Origin: Streptomyces sp. NBC_01591 | Lineage (GTDB): Bacteria > Actinomycetota > Actinomycetes > Streptomycetales > Streptomycetaceae | Direction: 5' to 3' | DNA length: 64,000 bases | Assembly: GCF_035918155.1 (NCBI RefSeq) | Contig: NZ_CP109327.1 | Coordinates: 7,254,001 to 7,318,000 of the forward strand | Shown here: one piece after another, positions 1-9,727 of the stretch | How positions within the stretch are numbered: position 1 is the stretch's first letter | Layout of the letters: every line of letters begins with the position of its first letter | The notes under the pieces: generated by a model | The model's database searches: none | The model's input: the letters and a program-made list of their open reading frames with translations, nothing else | What the model was told of the DNA's origin: nothing | Made by a program: the position numbers and the translations under genes

Positions 1-1
1 C

Positions 2-949
2 ACCCACACGGAACCCCTGGCGCCGCCGCGCTTCAACGACGGTTCGGGACTGATGACGGTGGGCCCAAGGTGGCTGAACGTGGCCGGGGTGCGGGGCGAC
101 GGGCGGACCGCGCTCGCCGAGCTTCGCCTGCCGGCGGAGTTCCGGGAAGACTGCGCCGTCAACCTCCTTCATCCCGCGATGCTCGACTGCGCTACCGCAT
201 TCGCCGTTCCCCTGCCCGGTGACAGCAATGCGCTGCCCTTCACCTACCGGCGACTCGTCGTGCGCGGCCCACTGCCCGACCGGATCGCCGCGCTGATCCG
301 GGTGCGGCCGGACGCCCCCAAGGGCATGCACCTACGCGACGTGGCCCTCCTGAACGAGGAGGGAGAAGAAGTGGTCACCGTCGAAGGGTTCGCGCTACGC
401 GAGGTCGAGCGGTCCATGGCCACCCGGGCCATCCGGAACACCGTGACGGAGCAGCCCCGGCCGGCCCGCCGGGAGCTCTCGGCGGACGGCGGCTCGGAGA
501 GCGACGAGACCTTCCTGGACGTCTCCGAGGGCGGGCGGCTGTTCGAGGCGTTCACCGGTGCGGTGCTCGGCCCCCAGGTGATCGTGGCTCCAGAGGGGCT
601 CTCCCGCAAACTGCGCCGTACCCACGCGCTGACCATCTCGTCGGTGCGGCAGTCGGCGTCGCCGCGGTCCGCGCAGGCTGCCGGCGAGGCGCCTCCGCAG
701 GAGAGCGCGGATCCCACCGCACCGGCTGTGGACGCGAACGTGCGGCTGCTATGGGCGGAGATCCTCGGTCGCTCCGGAGCACCGGACGACGACTTCTTCG
801 AGACCGGGGGGGACAGCCTCGCGGCAGTCCAGCTCGTCGAACGGGTACGGGAGGAGCTGGGCGTGGAACTGCCGATCTCCGCGCTCTTCGACCACCCGAC
901 CCTCGCGGAGTTCTCGGCGGCTGTCGACGAGGCCCGGAACAGTGCCTGA
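2..949 (+). CDS. Modular polyketide synthase, C-terminal end (dehydratase-like domain + carrier protein), partial
   Basis: The reading frame is open to the left edge, so this is the end of a longer PKS. The N-terminal half resembles a PKS dehydratase hot-dog fold: a GPRW element, then an HPAMLD motif with the usual catalytic Asp, then LPFTYR. The Gln/His normally found four residues after the Asp is absent. A Pro/Ala-rich linker leads to a carrier domain with FFETGGDSL; its phosphopantetheine Ser is encoded at 815-817. GGDSL is more typical of peptidyl carriers. No thioesterase follows, so release must be done by another protein. The stop overlaps the next gene (GTGCCTGA), which suggests translational coupling. 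Confidence 0.85.
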   Translation, partial: THTEPLAPPRFNDGSGLMTVGPRWLNVAGVRGDGRTALAELRLPAEFREDCAVNLLHPAMLDCATAFAVPLPGDSNALPFTYRRLVVRGPLPDRIAALIRVRPDAPKGMHLRDVALLNEEGEEVVTVEGFALREVERSMATRAIRNTVTEQPRPARRELSADGGSESDETFLDVSEGGRLFEAFTGAVLGPQVIVAPEGLSRKLRRTHALTISSVRQSASPRSAQAAGEAPPQESADPTAPAVDANVRLLWAEILGRSGAPDDDFFETGGDSLAAVQLVERVREELGVELPISALFDHPTLAEFSAAVDEARNSA

Positions 950-3269
950 GCCGACGGCCGGCCAGCCCGGGCACCACGTTCCGATTGCCGACGGAACCTT
1001 CGCCGTCTGGGACCAGTGCGTCCTGCGGACGGCGGGCATGCCGTTCGACTGGGTCACCGGCCTCGAAGCGCCGGCCCTGACCCCGGACCCGGGGGCCGGC
1101 CCCATGCCCGGGGAGTTCGCCGTGCACTTCGCGCGGGAGCTGCGCGGCACACTCGAGCGGCTGCGCGACGCCATCCGGCAGCCGCGCTTCCGTGAGGCCG
1201 TGGCGTGGCAGAACCCCCAACTGCTCGCACGGTACGTGGACGCGTTCTCCGCGGGGGCGGTTCCGGAACGCCTCACCAAGAGCGATCGCAAGAAGGCGAT
1301 GCGGCTCACCCGCTACCTGCAGCGGTACTGCACGAAGAACGAGACCATCGGCTTCTTCGGCCCCGTCGCCTGGGCACAGCTGACCGACGGCCACGGCCTG
1401 AGCGTGACGACGGGCGCCAGGCTGTTGAGAAGCCGGTCCGTGCACTTCGAGAGCTGGGCTGTCGACGCCGTCGGCGCGGCGCTCGTCAGGCGCTTCGAGC
1501 TCCGCCCCTGGCTTGCGCCCCGGCGCAATCCGTCCGTGGCGGTGGAAGGGAACCGGGCCGCCGCGCCCCAGCGACAGCCGGTCCTCCTGGACGAGTTGTC
1601 CCTCGTGCTGCTCAACGCCGCCGACGGCACACGCTCGGCGGTGGCCCTGGCCGAGGAGGCCGCCTGGCTGGGGTTCGTCGACCCCGCCGCGGAGGACGAG
1701 GTCTTCGAACGGCTCGACGACCTGGCGCAGCGTAGGCTCCTGCGTTGGGACCTGGTGTTGCCGCTCGGATCCTGGCCCGAGCGTGACCTCTGCGCACGCC
1801 TCGATGCGGTGGGGGACAGCCGGCTGCGGGACCGAGCCCGCGCGGAGGTGGACCGTCTGCTGGCGGCGCGGGACGCGACGCACGCAGCCGCCGGAGACGC
1901 CGACGCCGTGGTCCGGGCCGTTGAGGAACTCAACACGGTGTTCGAAGACGTGACGGACGCGCCGTCCTCTCGAAGACCCGGGGAGTTCGCCGGTGGACGG
2001 ACCCTCGTCTACGAGGACGCGCAGCGTGACGTCGACGTCCGGGTTGGCGGCGATCTGCTCGCCAGGATCGGCGACGCCCTCGATCTCGTCCTGCGCTCGG
2101 CCAGATGGCTGACCGACCGTGTCGCCGCTCACTGCCGCGAGGCCGCCGACCGGTGCTTCGACGAACTGCGGGCGCGTGGGGACGGGAGACCGGTCCGCCT
2201 GAGCGCCATGACTCTGCTCCTCGGCCCCCATCTCATCGAGGGGAAGGACCTGATAACCGACCGAGCGGGCGCGGAACTGAGGCAGCGGTGGTGGGACATC
2301 CTGGGACCCGCGTGCGGGGACGGCACGGCCCCGGTGCAGGTGACGTCGGCCGAGCTCCGCGACCGCGTGCGGGCGGCGTTTGACTGCCCTGGTCCCGGTT
2401 GGACCGCGGCGCGGTACCACAGCCCGGATCTGATGCTGGTGACCCCCGACGGCGCACGAAGCGCCACGGGCGCCCTCTTCGTCCTCGGCGAACTGCACAC
2501 GGCCGTGAACACGTTGGAGAACCGGGTATACGCCGCCCAGCACCCAGACCCTGAGTCGCTGACGCGCCGGGTGGCGGAAGACGGCCTCACCGGCCGCATC
2601 GTGCCGATGCTGCCCAAGAACTGGCGGGCCGTGACGTCACGGACCTTCCCGCCTCTGACCCACCTGCTGCCGGACTACACCTACTGGTCGATCGGCGACG
2701 ATCCCGGCGGCGCGCCGGTCGACGACGTGCTGCCGGCCGGCGGCCTGTGCGTCGAGCGGCACGACGGACGGTTGCTGGTGCGGGACGAGGGCGGCGCCTT
2801 CGACGCCGATCTCGTGGAAGTCCTGGGCGAGTTGCTGTCCATGGTGACCGTCGATGCCTTCGGCATGGTGCCGCCGCTGCCGCACCAGCCGAGAATCGTC
2901 GTGGACAACCTCGTTGTGGCGCGGGAGACGTGGCGTGTCCCCATCGCCGGGACGGGGCTCACACGGAGTGGCGACGACGCCGCTAGATTCCTGGCGTATC
3001 AGCAGTTCGCAGACCGTCTGGGGCTGCCGCGGCGGGTGTTCATCCGGGTCACCGGGGAGCGCAAGCCGGTCTATGTTGACCGGCGGAGCCCCTTGTTGAT
3101 CACCTCGCTCCTGCACCTGGTGCGGGGGGCCGCCGAACGGCCCAACGCGGAGCTGACGGTCACCGAGATGCTTCCAGACCGGGAACACCTCTGGCTGCCG
3201 GACGCCGACGGCGATCTGTACACCAGCGAGTTCAGGCTCGTCGCCGTCGACCGAGCGGCAACACGCTGA
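942..3269 (+). CDS. LanB-like (lantibiotic dehydratase N-terminal/glutamylation family) protein
   Basis: 775 aa, GTG start overlapping the PKS stop. It contains the signature seen in stand-alone Lant_dehydr_N proteins, [14 protein letters not shown] near residue 127, preceded by [18 protein letters not shown] near residue 22. Length fits the glutamylation half of LanB without the elimination domain. In characterised families (NisB, PEARLs) this fold uses aminoacyl-tRNA to acylate or extend a peptide. Here the direct coupling to a carrier-protein-terminated PKS suggests, by inference only, an aminoacyl-tRNA-dependent step on the carrier-bound intermediate. No precursor peptide is evident nearby. 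The family call is firm; the substrate is unknown. Confidence 0.8.
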   Translation: MPEPTAGQPGHHVPIADGTFAVWDQCVLRTAGMPFDWVTGLEAPALTPDPGAGPMPGEFAVHFARELRGTLERLRDAIRQPRFREAVAWQNPQLLARYVDAFSAGAVPERLTKSDRKKAMRLTRYLQRYCTKNETIGFFGPVAWAQLTDGHGLSVTTGARLLRSRSVHFESWAVDAVGAALVRRFELRPWLAPRRNPSVAVEGNRAAAPQRQPVLLDELSLVLLNAADGTRSAVALAEEAAWLGFVDPAAEDEVFERLDDLAQRRLLRWDLVLPLGSWPERDLCARLDAVGDSRLRDRARAEVDRLLAARDATHAAAGDADAVVRAVEELNTVFEDVTDAPSSRRPGEFAGGRTLVYEDAQRDVDVRVGGDLLARIGDALDLVLRSARWLTDRVAAHCREAADRCFDELRARGDGRPVRLSAMTLLLGPHLIEGKDLITDRAGAELRQRWWDILGPACGDGTAPVQVTSAELRDRVRAAFDCPGPGWTAARYHSPDLMLVTPDGARSATGALFVLGELHTAVNTLENRVYAAQHPDPESLTRRVAEDGLTGRIVPMLPKNWRAVTSRTFPPLTHLLPDYTYWSIGDDPGGAPVDDVLPAGGLCVERHDGRLLVRDEGGAFDADLVEVLGELLSMVTVDAFGMVPPLPHQPRIVVDNLVVARETWRVPIAGTGLTRSGDDAARFLAYQQFADRLGLPRRVFIRVTGERKPVYVDRRSPLLITSLLHLVRGAAERPNAELTVTEMLPDREHLWLPDADGDLYTSEFRLVAVDRAATR

Positions 3270-3632
3270 TCGGCCGACTCTGGGAGGCCTCAGACGGTGT
3301 CCTGTGCGGAAAGGATGGACGAGACTGCTCAACATGGGGCAGAGAACACCTGCCCCTGCGGGTGCCTGGGCTGTAGCGGGTCGAGTGCGACCGAGTCGGG
3401 CCGCCAAGGCCACCCGCACCTCCAACCGGATACGGGGAACTCACGGTTCCCCGGCCGCCCTGCTTAAAACGGCCGTATCCGACTTGTCGAACTCAACTGC
3501 CGGCAGTTCTTCCGCTCCGCCTTCGACAGCAGCCCCAGCAGATAGGCACGGGCACTTGCTTGGGACTCAACTCAGCCGACTGAACCACTAGTTGCCTGCA
3601 CATCGGTATGTTGGGCGACCGTAAATAAAACA
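3270..3632. other. Non-coding gap between the LanB-like gene and the diiron gene
   Basis: No convincing gene. A 95-codon open frame at 3304-3591 has no ribosome-binding site and low-complexity composition. The gap contains the three-way-junction fold at 3427-3481, listed separately. Confidence 0.5.
3427..3481. other. Perfectly closed three-way-junction fold (candidate structured RNA or mobile repeat)
   Basis: Outer stem CGGATAC (3427-3433) pairs with GTATCCG (3475-3481). Hairpin 1 is GGGGAAC/GTTCCCC (3434-3440/3446-3452, loop 5). Hairpin 2 is GGCCG/CGGCC (3453-3457/3470-3474, loop 12). The three helices abut with no unpaired junction base. There is no U tract, so a simple terminator is not the obvious reading. 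Confidence 0.45.
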
Positions 3633-3661
3633 TTGACTCCCATGCAGTAGGCACGTACGTT
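3633..3661 (+). promoter_or_regulatory. Candidate sigma-70-type promoter for the diiron gene
   Basis: TTGACT (3633-3638), a 17-base spacer, then TACGTT (3656-3661): close to the vegetative SigHrdB consensus. It lies about 155 bases upstream of the diiron gene. Confidence 0.45.
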
Positions 3662-3818
3662 GGAGCCGCTTCGACCGTCAGCGGTGCGGGTGTGCCTTGT
3701 CGCAGCCCTGCGCCTGGAGGATTTGGCTGATTCCCGCTAATGGTGGATTTTCACTCACGAATCAGGCATGGTCGAAGACCGAATCGAGTCAATCGCCAAG
3801 GGAACCTGGGGGAAAGAC

Positions 3819-5231
3819 GTGGCGAACGGTGAACACACGCCATTCGGTGAGATGGACACCATGGCGGTCCCCGAGTTATCGGCTGTTACTCGTTCGCTCC
3901 ATCAATCGACACTTCTCTTCGGAAGAGGGCTTGCTGCGTTCGCGCCGCTGGTCGCCGAACTTCCGGAACGTCACTTCCTCATCCAGACGGTATTCGGTCT
4001 GATCCAGCAGAGCGCTGCGCTGCGGACGCGCCTGTTGGAAATGCGGGTGACCGAAGAATCACTCGGAGGCCCCTCCGATGCGGCGGTTGCCGAAGCCCGT
4101 GAGATTGTCCGGGCGACTCCGGGGGAGGCGCTCTCCTTTGCCAGCTCACTGTTGCAGGAGCTGGTTGCCGCATATGGCGAAATGGTGCGCAGCTGCAGTT
4201 CCGAGGCTCTGTACCACGACAGGAAGTTGTACAGCGCCTGTCGGGAACTCTGCCAAGAAGCACTGGACGTGGCCGAACGGCACGGCCTCACGCTGCCCCC
4301 TCGAGAGATCCGGCGCGATGCGCTCTACGTGAGTTCGGAGTCTTCGCAGCAAACGCCGACAGGCACAGTGGAACTGGACGCACTCGATTGCCCTCACCGC
4401 AGCTACCCGAAGTGGGCGAAGTTCCAATTTTCGCGTGACGGGTCTGCTGCCGCACGGACGCCCGAGGACGGCGAGGTACGAGACTCCGCCGCGGACCAGA
4501 CGCCGGCTATCGAACGGCTGCGCGATGGGCGCACGGCTGAGCCGATCTCGTCCAATGTCTCGCTACGCAACATCGCCAACTTCGATGCGCTCGAGAAGTC
4601 ATCGGTTGTCGCGCTCTTGCAGATCGGCTTTCAAATCGAGTTCATCTCGACGGATGTGCCGTTGCGCAACATCGCCTCCTTCGCCGACATGCCGATGGAC
4701 TTCTACCTCGACATGGTCCGTCATGCCCACGACGAGATGCGACACACTCACCTGCTCGTGGAAGAGATGAGCAGGTTGGGCGTAGATGCCCAAGAGACAT
4801 TGATGAAACGGCCGGATACCTACGACGCGATCGCTGATCGCCCACTGGACTACCGTTTGATCATCCTCAGCCGCACAGGGGAGGACGCGGCGATCGAGAC
4901 GTTCAGCGACGTCATCCCCAAGTTGCGGCGGGCCGGCTTCGTGGAGGCCGCTGCCATGTTCGACCACGTATTGGCCGATGAGCTCAGGCACGTGGCGTAC
5001 GCCAACAAGTGGCTCACCTACCTCTGCGACGGCGATGACGCCGAGGTCGAACGATTGACGACGGAGCGCATCCAGCTCTTCAACCAGGTGGCCGAAGACC
5101 TGGGATTGGGAGAAAAGGCACTCCGCGCACCCGACCACATCGCTGCTCGTGCATCAGCAGCCGACATGGAGTTGCGTGCGCTGGCCGGCTTCAGCCGTCG
5201 TGACTTGGCCAAGATGGCGGCCAAGCGCTGA
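3819..5231 (+). CDS. Ferritin-like diiron protein (DUF455-like)
   Basis: About 470 aa from GTG 3819, chosen because GGGGGAAAG lies just upstream; ATG 3768 is in frame but lacks a ribosome site. The C-terminal half carries a four-helix diiron pattern: Glu274 (QIEF), Glu306-x2-His309 (DEMRH), Glu360 (AIETF) and Glu388-x2-His391 (DELRH). The family is DUF455/ferritin-like; members bind two metals and may be oxidases, but this protein's reaction is unknown. The N-terminal half is a helical region I do not recognise. A TTA codon at 3876-3878 suggests bldA dependence. A 267-base gap separates it from the downstream operon, so it may be co-regulated rather than co-transcribed. Confidence 0.7.
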   Translation: MANGEHTPFGEMDTMAVPELSAVTRSLHQSTLLFGRGLAAFAPLVAELPERHFLIQTVFGLIQQSAALRTRLLEMRVTEESLGGPSDAAVAEAREIVRATPGEALSFASSLLQELVAAYGEMVRSCSSEALYHDRKLYSACRELCQEALDVAERHGLTLPPREIRRDALYVSSESSQQTPTGTVELDALDCPHRSYPKWAKFQFSRDGSAAARTPEDGEVRDSAADQTPAIERLRDGRTAEPISSNVSLRNIANFDALEKSSVVALLQIGFQIEFISTDVPLRNIASFADMPMDFYLDMVRHAHDEMRHTHLLVEEMSRLGVDAQETLMKRPDTYDAIADRPLDYRLIILSRTGEDAAIETFSDVIPKLRRAGFVEAAAMFDHVLADELRHVAYANKWLTYLCDGDDAEVERLTTERIQLFNQVAEDLGLGEKALRAPDHIAARASAADMELRALAGFSRRDLAKMAAKR

Positions 5232-5498
5232 TTGCGCTCAGGCTTCCTGGTTGCAATTCGTGAGCCGGACGGCGTTGCACGGTTCATTCCGGGAGTTACC
5301 CGGGCCAAGGTACTGCCTTCCTCGCGACGTTCCTTCTTGTGCCTCATACGTCTCGCAAAGCAGGGTTACTTAGCCATCAGAGACAGAGCTCTTTGCCCCT
5401 GTTTCCTGTGGGACGCTCTCTCGAAAGCCATGCCACTCAAGGATCGCTAAGAATATTGATCCGCAGTCGGAGGGCTACGCCCAGAAGGGGAGGCCGAC

Positions 5499-6401
5499 AT
5501 GGACCGGCCCATCACTCACAGCTTCGCTGACGACACCACTCACTCACTTGCCGTACTGGGGCAGACCCATCAGGAGCTCTGCACCGAGAATCTCGCTCCG
5601 TCCGCTAACGGCATGCTGCTGCATACGTGCCATCGTGTTGAGTGGTATGCAGTGGGAAATTCCGATTCTCCTGTCCGAATCCTCGAAAATCGACTGCGGA
5701 CAACGGGACGTCACGAGGCCCTGACCCGGCTCGCACAGATCGCGGCCGGCACTCGCTCCATGATCCTTGGCGAACGATTCGTCCAACGACAAGTTCACGA
5801 AGCCGCGAACCGGCTCGGGCCGGATCACCCCTTGTCACAGCTCGCGGCGGACGCCCTGCTCCTGGCGGAGCGGGCCCGGCAGGAGTTCGATCTCTACGCC
5901 AAGGTCGACTACAGCGACCTGCCTCAGCTGCTGCTCGGCCGCCACAGTGACAACGAGGCACGAAAGCTTCTGATTGTCGGGGGCGGAATGCTCGCACGGG
6001 CCATTGCCGCCGCACCTCCCTCGGGCTACGACCGTGTTGTCATGATGACGCGAGGGCCACGGAAGCTACGCCGGATGATGGACGGTCTCGACACCGTCAC
6101 CGTGGTTCGGTCGCCAAGTCTGGCGAGGGCCCTCGACGGCCAGCCTCACGACACGGTCATCGCGACGACGAATCTTCCGGCCGACTATCAAAGCCAGGTT
6201 GTCGATGCAACCCGTTCCCCGCTCTCGCGGGGAGTCGTCGACCTCTGTTGCGTGCCAGTCCTCGACGAGAGGCCTCTCGGGTACCGCCACCTCTACGACC
6301 CTGACGTCCTTCACACACTAAAGGCAGCGAATCGGGACATGACCGAACGGGCAACGTTGGCGAGACAGTGGGTCGCCCAGCACGCGGAGGTGTGCGCATG
6401 A
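5499..6401 (+). CDS. Glutamyl-tRNA reductase-like protein, truncated paralogue
   Basis: 300 aa; ATG preceded by AAGGGGAGG. It aligns by motif with HemA: TCHRVE (for TCNRTE) keeps the nucleophilic Cys at 44, IAAGTRSMILGE matches the conserved AAGLDSMVLGE block, and a Rossmann GGGMLA lies at 161-166. Two departures from true GluTR: the position of the active-site His in HLFRVA is Arg77, and the protein is about 100 residues short, lacking most of the dimerisation domain. This is a secondary-metabolism paralogue rather than the housekeeping haem enzyme. Possible roles are altered Glu-tRNA reduction or another thioester reduction. First gene of a five-gene operon; its stop overlaps the next start (ATGA). 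Confidence 0.75.
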   Translation: MDRPITHSFADDTTHSLAVLGQTHQELCTENLAPSANGMLLHTCHRVEWYAVGNSDSPVRILENRLRTTGRHEALTRLAQIAAGTRSMILGERFVQRQVHEAANRLGPDHPLSQLAADALLLAERARQEFDLYAKVDYSDLPQLLLGRHSDNEARKLLIVGGGMLARAIAAAPPSGYDRVVMMTRGPRKLRRMMDGLDTVTVVRSPSLARALDGQPHDTVIATTNLPADYQSQVVDATRSPLSRGVVDLCCVPVLDERPLGYRHLYDPDVLHTLKAANRDMTERATLARQWVAQHAEVCA

Positions 6402-7831
6402 ACACCAAAGAAACCGAGATTCTAGTGATTGGCGCAGGCCCAGCTGGACTCCTCGCCACCGACCGGCTTGCTCGACACGGTGTTGATGTCACGCTGGTAG
6501 ACGCGGGACGCCATCACGCGCGCCGGGTCTGCCCCGTTGACCGGCTCCGTTCGTGCCACGGCTGCCGGGGAATTTGCAATGTCATCTCAGGGTTTGGTGG
6601 ATCCATCCACTACGGGGACGGCGTCAAATTGTCGAAGTTCCCCAGTGGGAGGCGCCTGGCTGAAATGCTCGGTGCCGAGCGATCTCACCAGCTCAGCGAG
6701 GAAGCATTGGAGTACCTCTGTGGAGCCAATCCCCCCACGTTCCGAGGTGCCCAGCCCGGCGACATTCCCTTCGATGTGAAGGACTATCCGGTCGCCTCGC
6801 TCACCTCCGCCCAAGTGCACGACATCGTCGATGGTTTGTACGAGCGGTTGTCCGCCAATCCCCACGTGACCTTGCGCCTGGCAACAGAGATCACGGATCT
6901 GCGGCCCGATGAGCAGGGAGGTTTCACTGCCCGCCTGGGATCATCCGGATCCGAGGAACAGATCACGGCAAGCCGCGTGATCGCCGCTGTAGGCCGACGC
7001 GGACAACGTTGGTGGGCTGGGAAAATACGTGAACTTGGGATCGGCTTCGTACCACCGGCCCCGTCGGTTGGCCTGCGCTTCGAAGCGCCCACAGATCTCC
7101 TGATCCCCGGCTCGGCCGTGCATGATGACTTCAAGACGACCATGGTCCGTCACGGGGTGAAGGTAAAGACCTTCTGCTTCTGCGCCGGCCCAGGTGGGGG
7201 ACGCATCAAGTTCACCGACTACGGTGACCACACCCTGCTCGATGGTCACGTCATCCCCGAGGAAGGCGCATCGGCTACGGGGAACTTTGCACTTCTGGCC
7301 CAACTGCGGGACGAGGAGGGCCATCCTCGCGACACCGAGTGGGTTGAGCGCAACCTCCTGGTCCCCTATCGCGCTCTGCGTTCCGACCGGCCGGGCAAGC
7401 CGGTCCTCCAGTGGTACCCGGATTTCCGTGATCGGCAGGTGACATGCACCAACCTCGACGATTTCACGCAGCGTGCCGGCCATGAAGCGTCGCTACGTGA
7501 CTACCAGGTGGCCAACCTCGCTGCAATCCTCCCTGCCGACGTCCACGCCGCTCTGCACGAGGTCTTCGAAGAGCTGATGGCTGCCTTCCTCGGACAGCCG
7601 CTTACCCGACGTCAAAGCGAGCAGATCGCCGTCATCGGGCTGGAGTTGGAGAATCTTTGGGATGAACTCGCCCTGAGCGACGGCATGGAGACGTCGCTCC
7701 CCGGCCTGTACGCCGTGGGTGACTGCACGGGGCTTGCCCAGGGAATCCTGCAGGCCTCCGTCGCCGGCCTGGCGGCCGCCGATCACGTGCTCATGGCGCC
7801 GACACCGGCGGTCCTCGGGAGCTCGCGTTGA
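6398..7831 (+). CDS. FAD-dependent dehydrogenase, COG2509-like, with N-terminal cysteine cluster
   Basis: 477 aa from the ATGA overlap at 6398. GAGPAG (12-17) starts a Rossmann FAD site; a C-terminal GLYAVGD-type motif closes the flavin fold. Cys45, Cys53, Cys56 and Cys60 sit in CPVDRLRSCHGCRGIC, as in uncharacterised COG2509 flavoproteins whose CxxC-type region may bind a metal or Fe-S cluster. The SGFGG motif follows directly. It probably oxidises or reduces a pathway intermediate or regenerates an electron carrier for the radical SAM enzymes (inference). Its stop overlaps the next start by 4 bases. Confidence 0.75.
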   Translation: MNTKETEILVIGAGPAGLLATDRLARHGVDVTLVDAGRHHARRVCPVDRLRSCHGCRGICNVISGFGGSIHYGDGVKLSKFPSGRRLAEMLGAERSHQLSEEALEYLCGANPPTFRGAQPGDIPFDVKDYPVASLTSAQVHDIVDGLYERLSANPHVTLRLATEITDLRPDEQGGFTARLGSSGSEEQITASRVIAAVGRRGQRWWAGKIRELGIGFVPPAPSVGLRFEAPTDLLIPGSAVHDDFKTTMVRHGVKVKTFCFCAGPGGGRIKFTDYGDHTLLDGHVIPEEGASATGNFALLAQLRDEEGHPRDTEWVERNLLVPYRALRSDRPGKPVLQWYPDFRDRQVTCTNLDDFTQRAGHEASLRDYQVANLAAILPADVHAALHEVFEELMAAFLGQPLTRRQSEQIAVIGLELENLWDELALSDGMETSLPGLYAVGDCTGLAQGILQASVAGLAAADHVLMAPTPAVLGSSR

Positions 7832-8610
7832 CCGATTCCGTCGCAGCACTAGCCGTGGCCCTGGCCGAAGAAAGGTTTGCGGACAACCTCGCTCTCGCAT
7901 TCGTTGGTGGATCCTATGCCCGTGGTACAAACCGTGCCACCAGCGACATCGATGTTTTCGTTCTCCTGCACCGTAGTGACCACGGTGCCGAGCGTGAATT
8001 CGCCGAAGACTTGCAGGCTCTGCACCTGAAGGCCGGCCTGCAATTCGACCATTGTGGTGAGCTCTTTGATGTCGCCACGATCGAAACGCTGTTGGCCTTC
8101 ACTGAACAGGCGCTCACCGCAGCGCCAGCCCTGCAGCAAGCTGCCTGCTACAAGGCCGACTGTTCCTTGTCGATCTTCCGTAAAGGCGATGTCGTCTTCA
8201 AATTCCTGGCCGATCCGAAGATCCACGTCGTTGACCCCGCCTCGCTTCTTTCCGGCCTCGAGATGCGTGCGGCCGGATATTTCGAACGCTGGCCGATGCC
8301 TCGGGTTCAGGAGTTCAAGAAATATCTCGCACTGCCTCCAGGAAGTCAGCAGGAGCGTGCAGCGCTTACCTGGAGGCAGCTTGAGGGAACTTCGGATTGG
8401 GTCGATACACCGGTCGGCATTGGGCTGGAGCGATGGTTCGGCAGCAGCCTTCAAAGTCGTGCCCAAGGTCTGTCGGGTGGAACTCAAGTGATGACAGCAC
8501 CCGAGAGCAAATCGTCCTGCCCCCTGCCTCTGACCGAAGACCACGCTCGGCAAGCATTCGCCACTCAATGCTTAGCTTTTATCCCTGGGAGGGACCTTGA
8601 CTGCTGTTGA
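7828..8610 (+). CDS. Nucleotidyltransferase-fold protein
   Basis: 260 aa, TTG start in a TTGA overlap. GGSYARG (27-33) followed by SDID (39-42) is the Pol-beta-superfamily (MNT/KNTase) GSxxxG...DxD catalytic motif. Such proteins transfer NMP from an NTP to small molecules, proteins or RNA. No partner HEPN toxin is present, so a biosynthetic adenylylation role is more likely than toxin-antitoxin. A TTA codon at 8572-8574 near the end suggests bldA control. Overlaps the next gene by 14 bases. Confidence 0.7.
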   Translation: MTDSVAALAVALAEERFADNLALAFVGGSYARGTNRATSDIDVFVLLHRSDHGAEREFAEDLQALHLKAGLQFDHCGELFDVATIETLLAFTEQALTAAPALQQAACYKADCSLSIFRKGDVVFKFLADPKIHVVDPASLLSGLEMRAAGYFERWPMPRVQEFKKYLALPPGSQQERAALTWRQLEGTSDWVDTPVGIGLERWFGSSLQSRAQGLSGGTQVMTAPESKSSCPLPLTEDHARQAFATQCLAFIPGRDLDCC

Positions 8611-9712
8611 ACTCGGCATGCCGCTCCAGCGTAAGCCGATATATACCCAGCCCCGCGAGCGCTTCGTGTTCCTCTATCCGACTACTGCGTGCAGTCTGCG
8701 CTGCAAAACCTGTTATGTCGGGAACACTCGCTTGAATGCTGCCAACACCATGAGCGTTGAGCGCGCCGTCGAGATCATGGACTACTTCAAAGTCACCGGT
8801 GGTCACGACAAGTTGTACCTCCTTGGTGGTGAACCCACCATGCACCCGGAGCTTGCGCAAATTGTTCGTGAAGCTCGGGACCGCGGATATAAGGTCACCA
8901 TTTCGAGCAACGGTGATTTCGAAGAGAGCATCTTCGACGGCATCGGGCCCGACATGCTTGATTCTTTCAACTTCAGCCTGGAATCCGCGGACCCCACCAT
9001 CCACCGCAAGATCCGCGGCAATCCGAAAAACTTCGAGCAGGTTACCAACAACATCAGGCGGGCCCGCGAGCTCGGGTATCAGGTGCGGGTCATGTGCACC
9101 GTCTCCCAGACCAACGCTCCGGGAGCACTGGATCTCATCCCGTTCCTCGCCGATCTGGGTGCGCACACGCTCTCATACCACAACCTGGGTAAGACGGGAA
9201 ATGGTGGGCGGTTCCTTCAGCCGCTCAATCCGCAGGAGTGGATGGACTTCTGCGCTGCCATCGAGGCCCACCCTCCGGAGCCGCGCCTTGCCGTGTACTA
9301 CCCCCCGACGTTCGTGACCGCGGACACCCAGGAGCAGTGGGCCGACCGTGGCTACCCCGGCTGCCCGGCCCGCACGCTGGACCGGCCGCATATCTACCCG
9401 GACGGGACCGTGTACGCCTGCCCCGTCTTCATGGATGACGATAGGCATTACGCCCGCTTCGAAGATGGCCGCCTGGTGCTCAACCCCTCCCCGAACAACG
9501 AGCTCAACGCTTACATGACTGCCGACCCCGTATGCACAGGCTGCCCGAATACGGGCACCTGTGGCGGCGGTTGCCCGGCTTACTCGCAGATTCCCGCCTA
9601 CGGCGACGAGGGCTGGTACACCTGCGATCGCCAGATCACACCACTGTGCATTCTGTGGACCGTCTCAGCCTGGGGTGCTCGCCCTGCCGACTCCCTCCAC
9701 ACCTTGCGATAG
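8597..9712 (+). CDS. Radical SAM/SPASM protein 1
   Basis: 371 aa; TTG start with GGGAGG just upstream. Cys32-x3-Cys36-x2-Cys39 (ACSLRCKTCY) binds the SAM cluster; GGEPT and a TIM-barrel core follow. The C-terminal part has a SPASM-like cysteine set (GCPAR, YACPVF, CTGCPNTGTCGGGC, two late Cys) for auxiliary Fe-S clusters. SPASM enzymes modify peptides or small molecules. The closest relative in view is the next gene, so the pair arose by tandem duplication. Substrate unknown; no RiPP precursor is visible. Confidence 0.85.
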   Translation: MTAVELGMPLQRKPIYTQPRERFVFLYPTTACSLRCKTCYVGNTRLNAANTMSVERAVEIMDYFKVTGGHDKLYLLGGEPTMHPELAQIVREARDRGYKVTISSNGDFEESIFDGIGPDMLDSFNFSLESADPTIHRKIRGNPKNFEQVTNNIRRARELGYQVRVMCTVSQTNAPGALDLIPFLADLGAHTLSYHNLGKTGNGGRFLQPLNPQEWMDFCAAIEAHPPEPRLAVYYPPTFVTADTQEQWADRGYPGCPARTLDRPHIYPDGTVYACPVFMDDDRHYARFEDGRLVLNPSPNNELNAYMTADPVCTGCPNTGTCGGGCPAYSQIPAYGDEGWYTCDRQITPLCILWTVSAWGARPADSLHTLR

Positions 9713-9727
9713 CGGAAGGACCGCGTC

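Noticed and set aside
552..2543. 663-codon open frame on the minus strand across the PKS and LanB-like genes
   Set aside because: Antisense shadow of high-GC coding sequence; no domain, and the plus-strand genes have clear motifs.
3304..3591. 95-codon frame, possible precursor peptide for the LanB-like protein
   Set aside because: No ribosome site, random composition, and it overlaps the three-way-junction structure.
5232..5450. 72-codon TTG frame between the diiron and GluTR-like genes
   Set aside because: No ribosome site and weak codon bias; kept out although a hidden peptide cannot be excluded.
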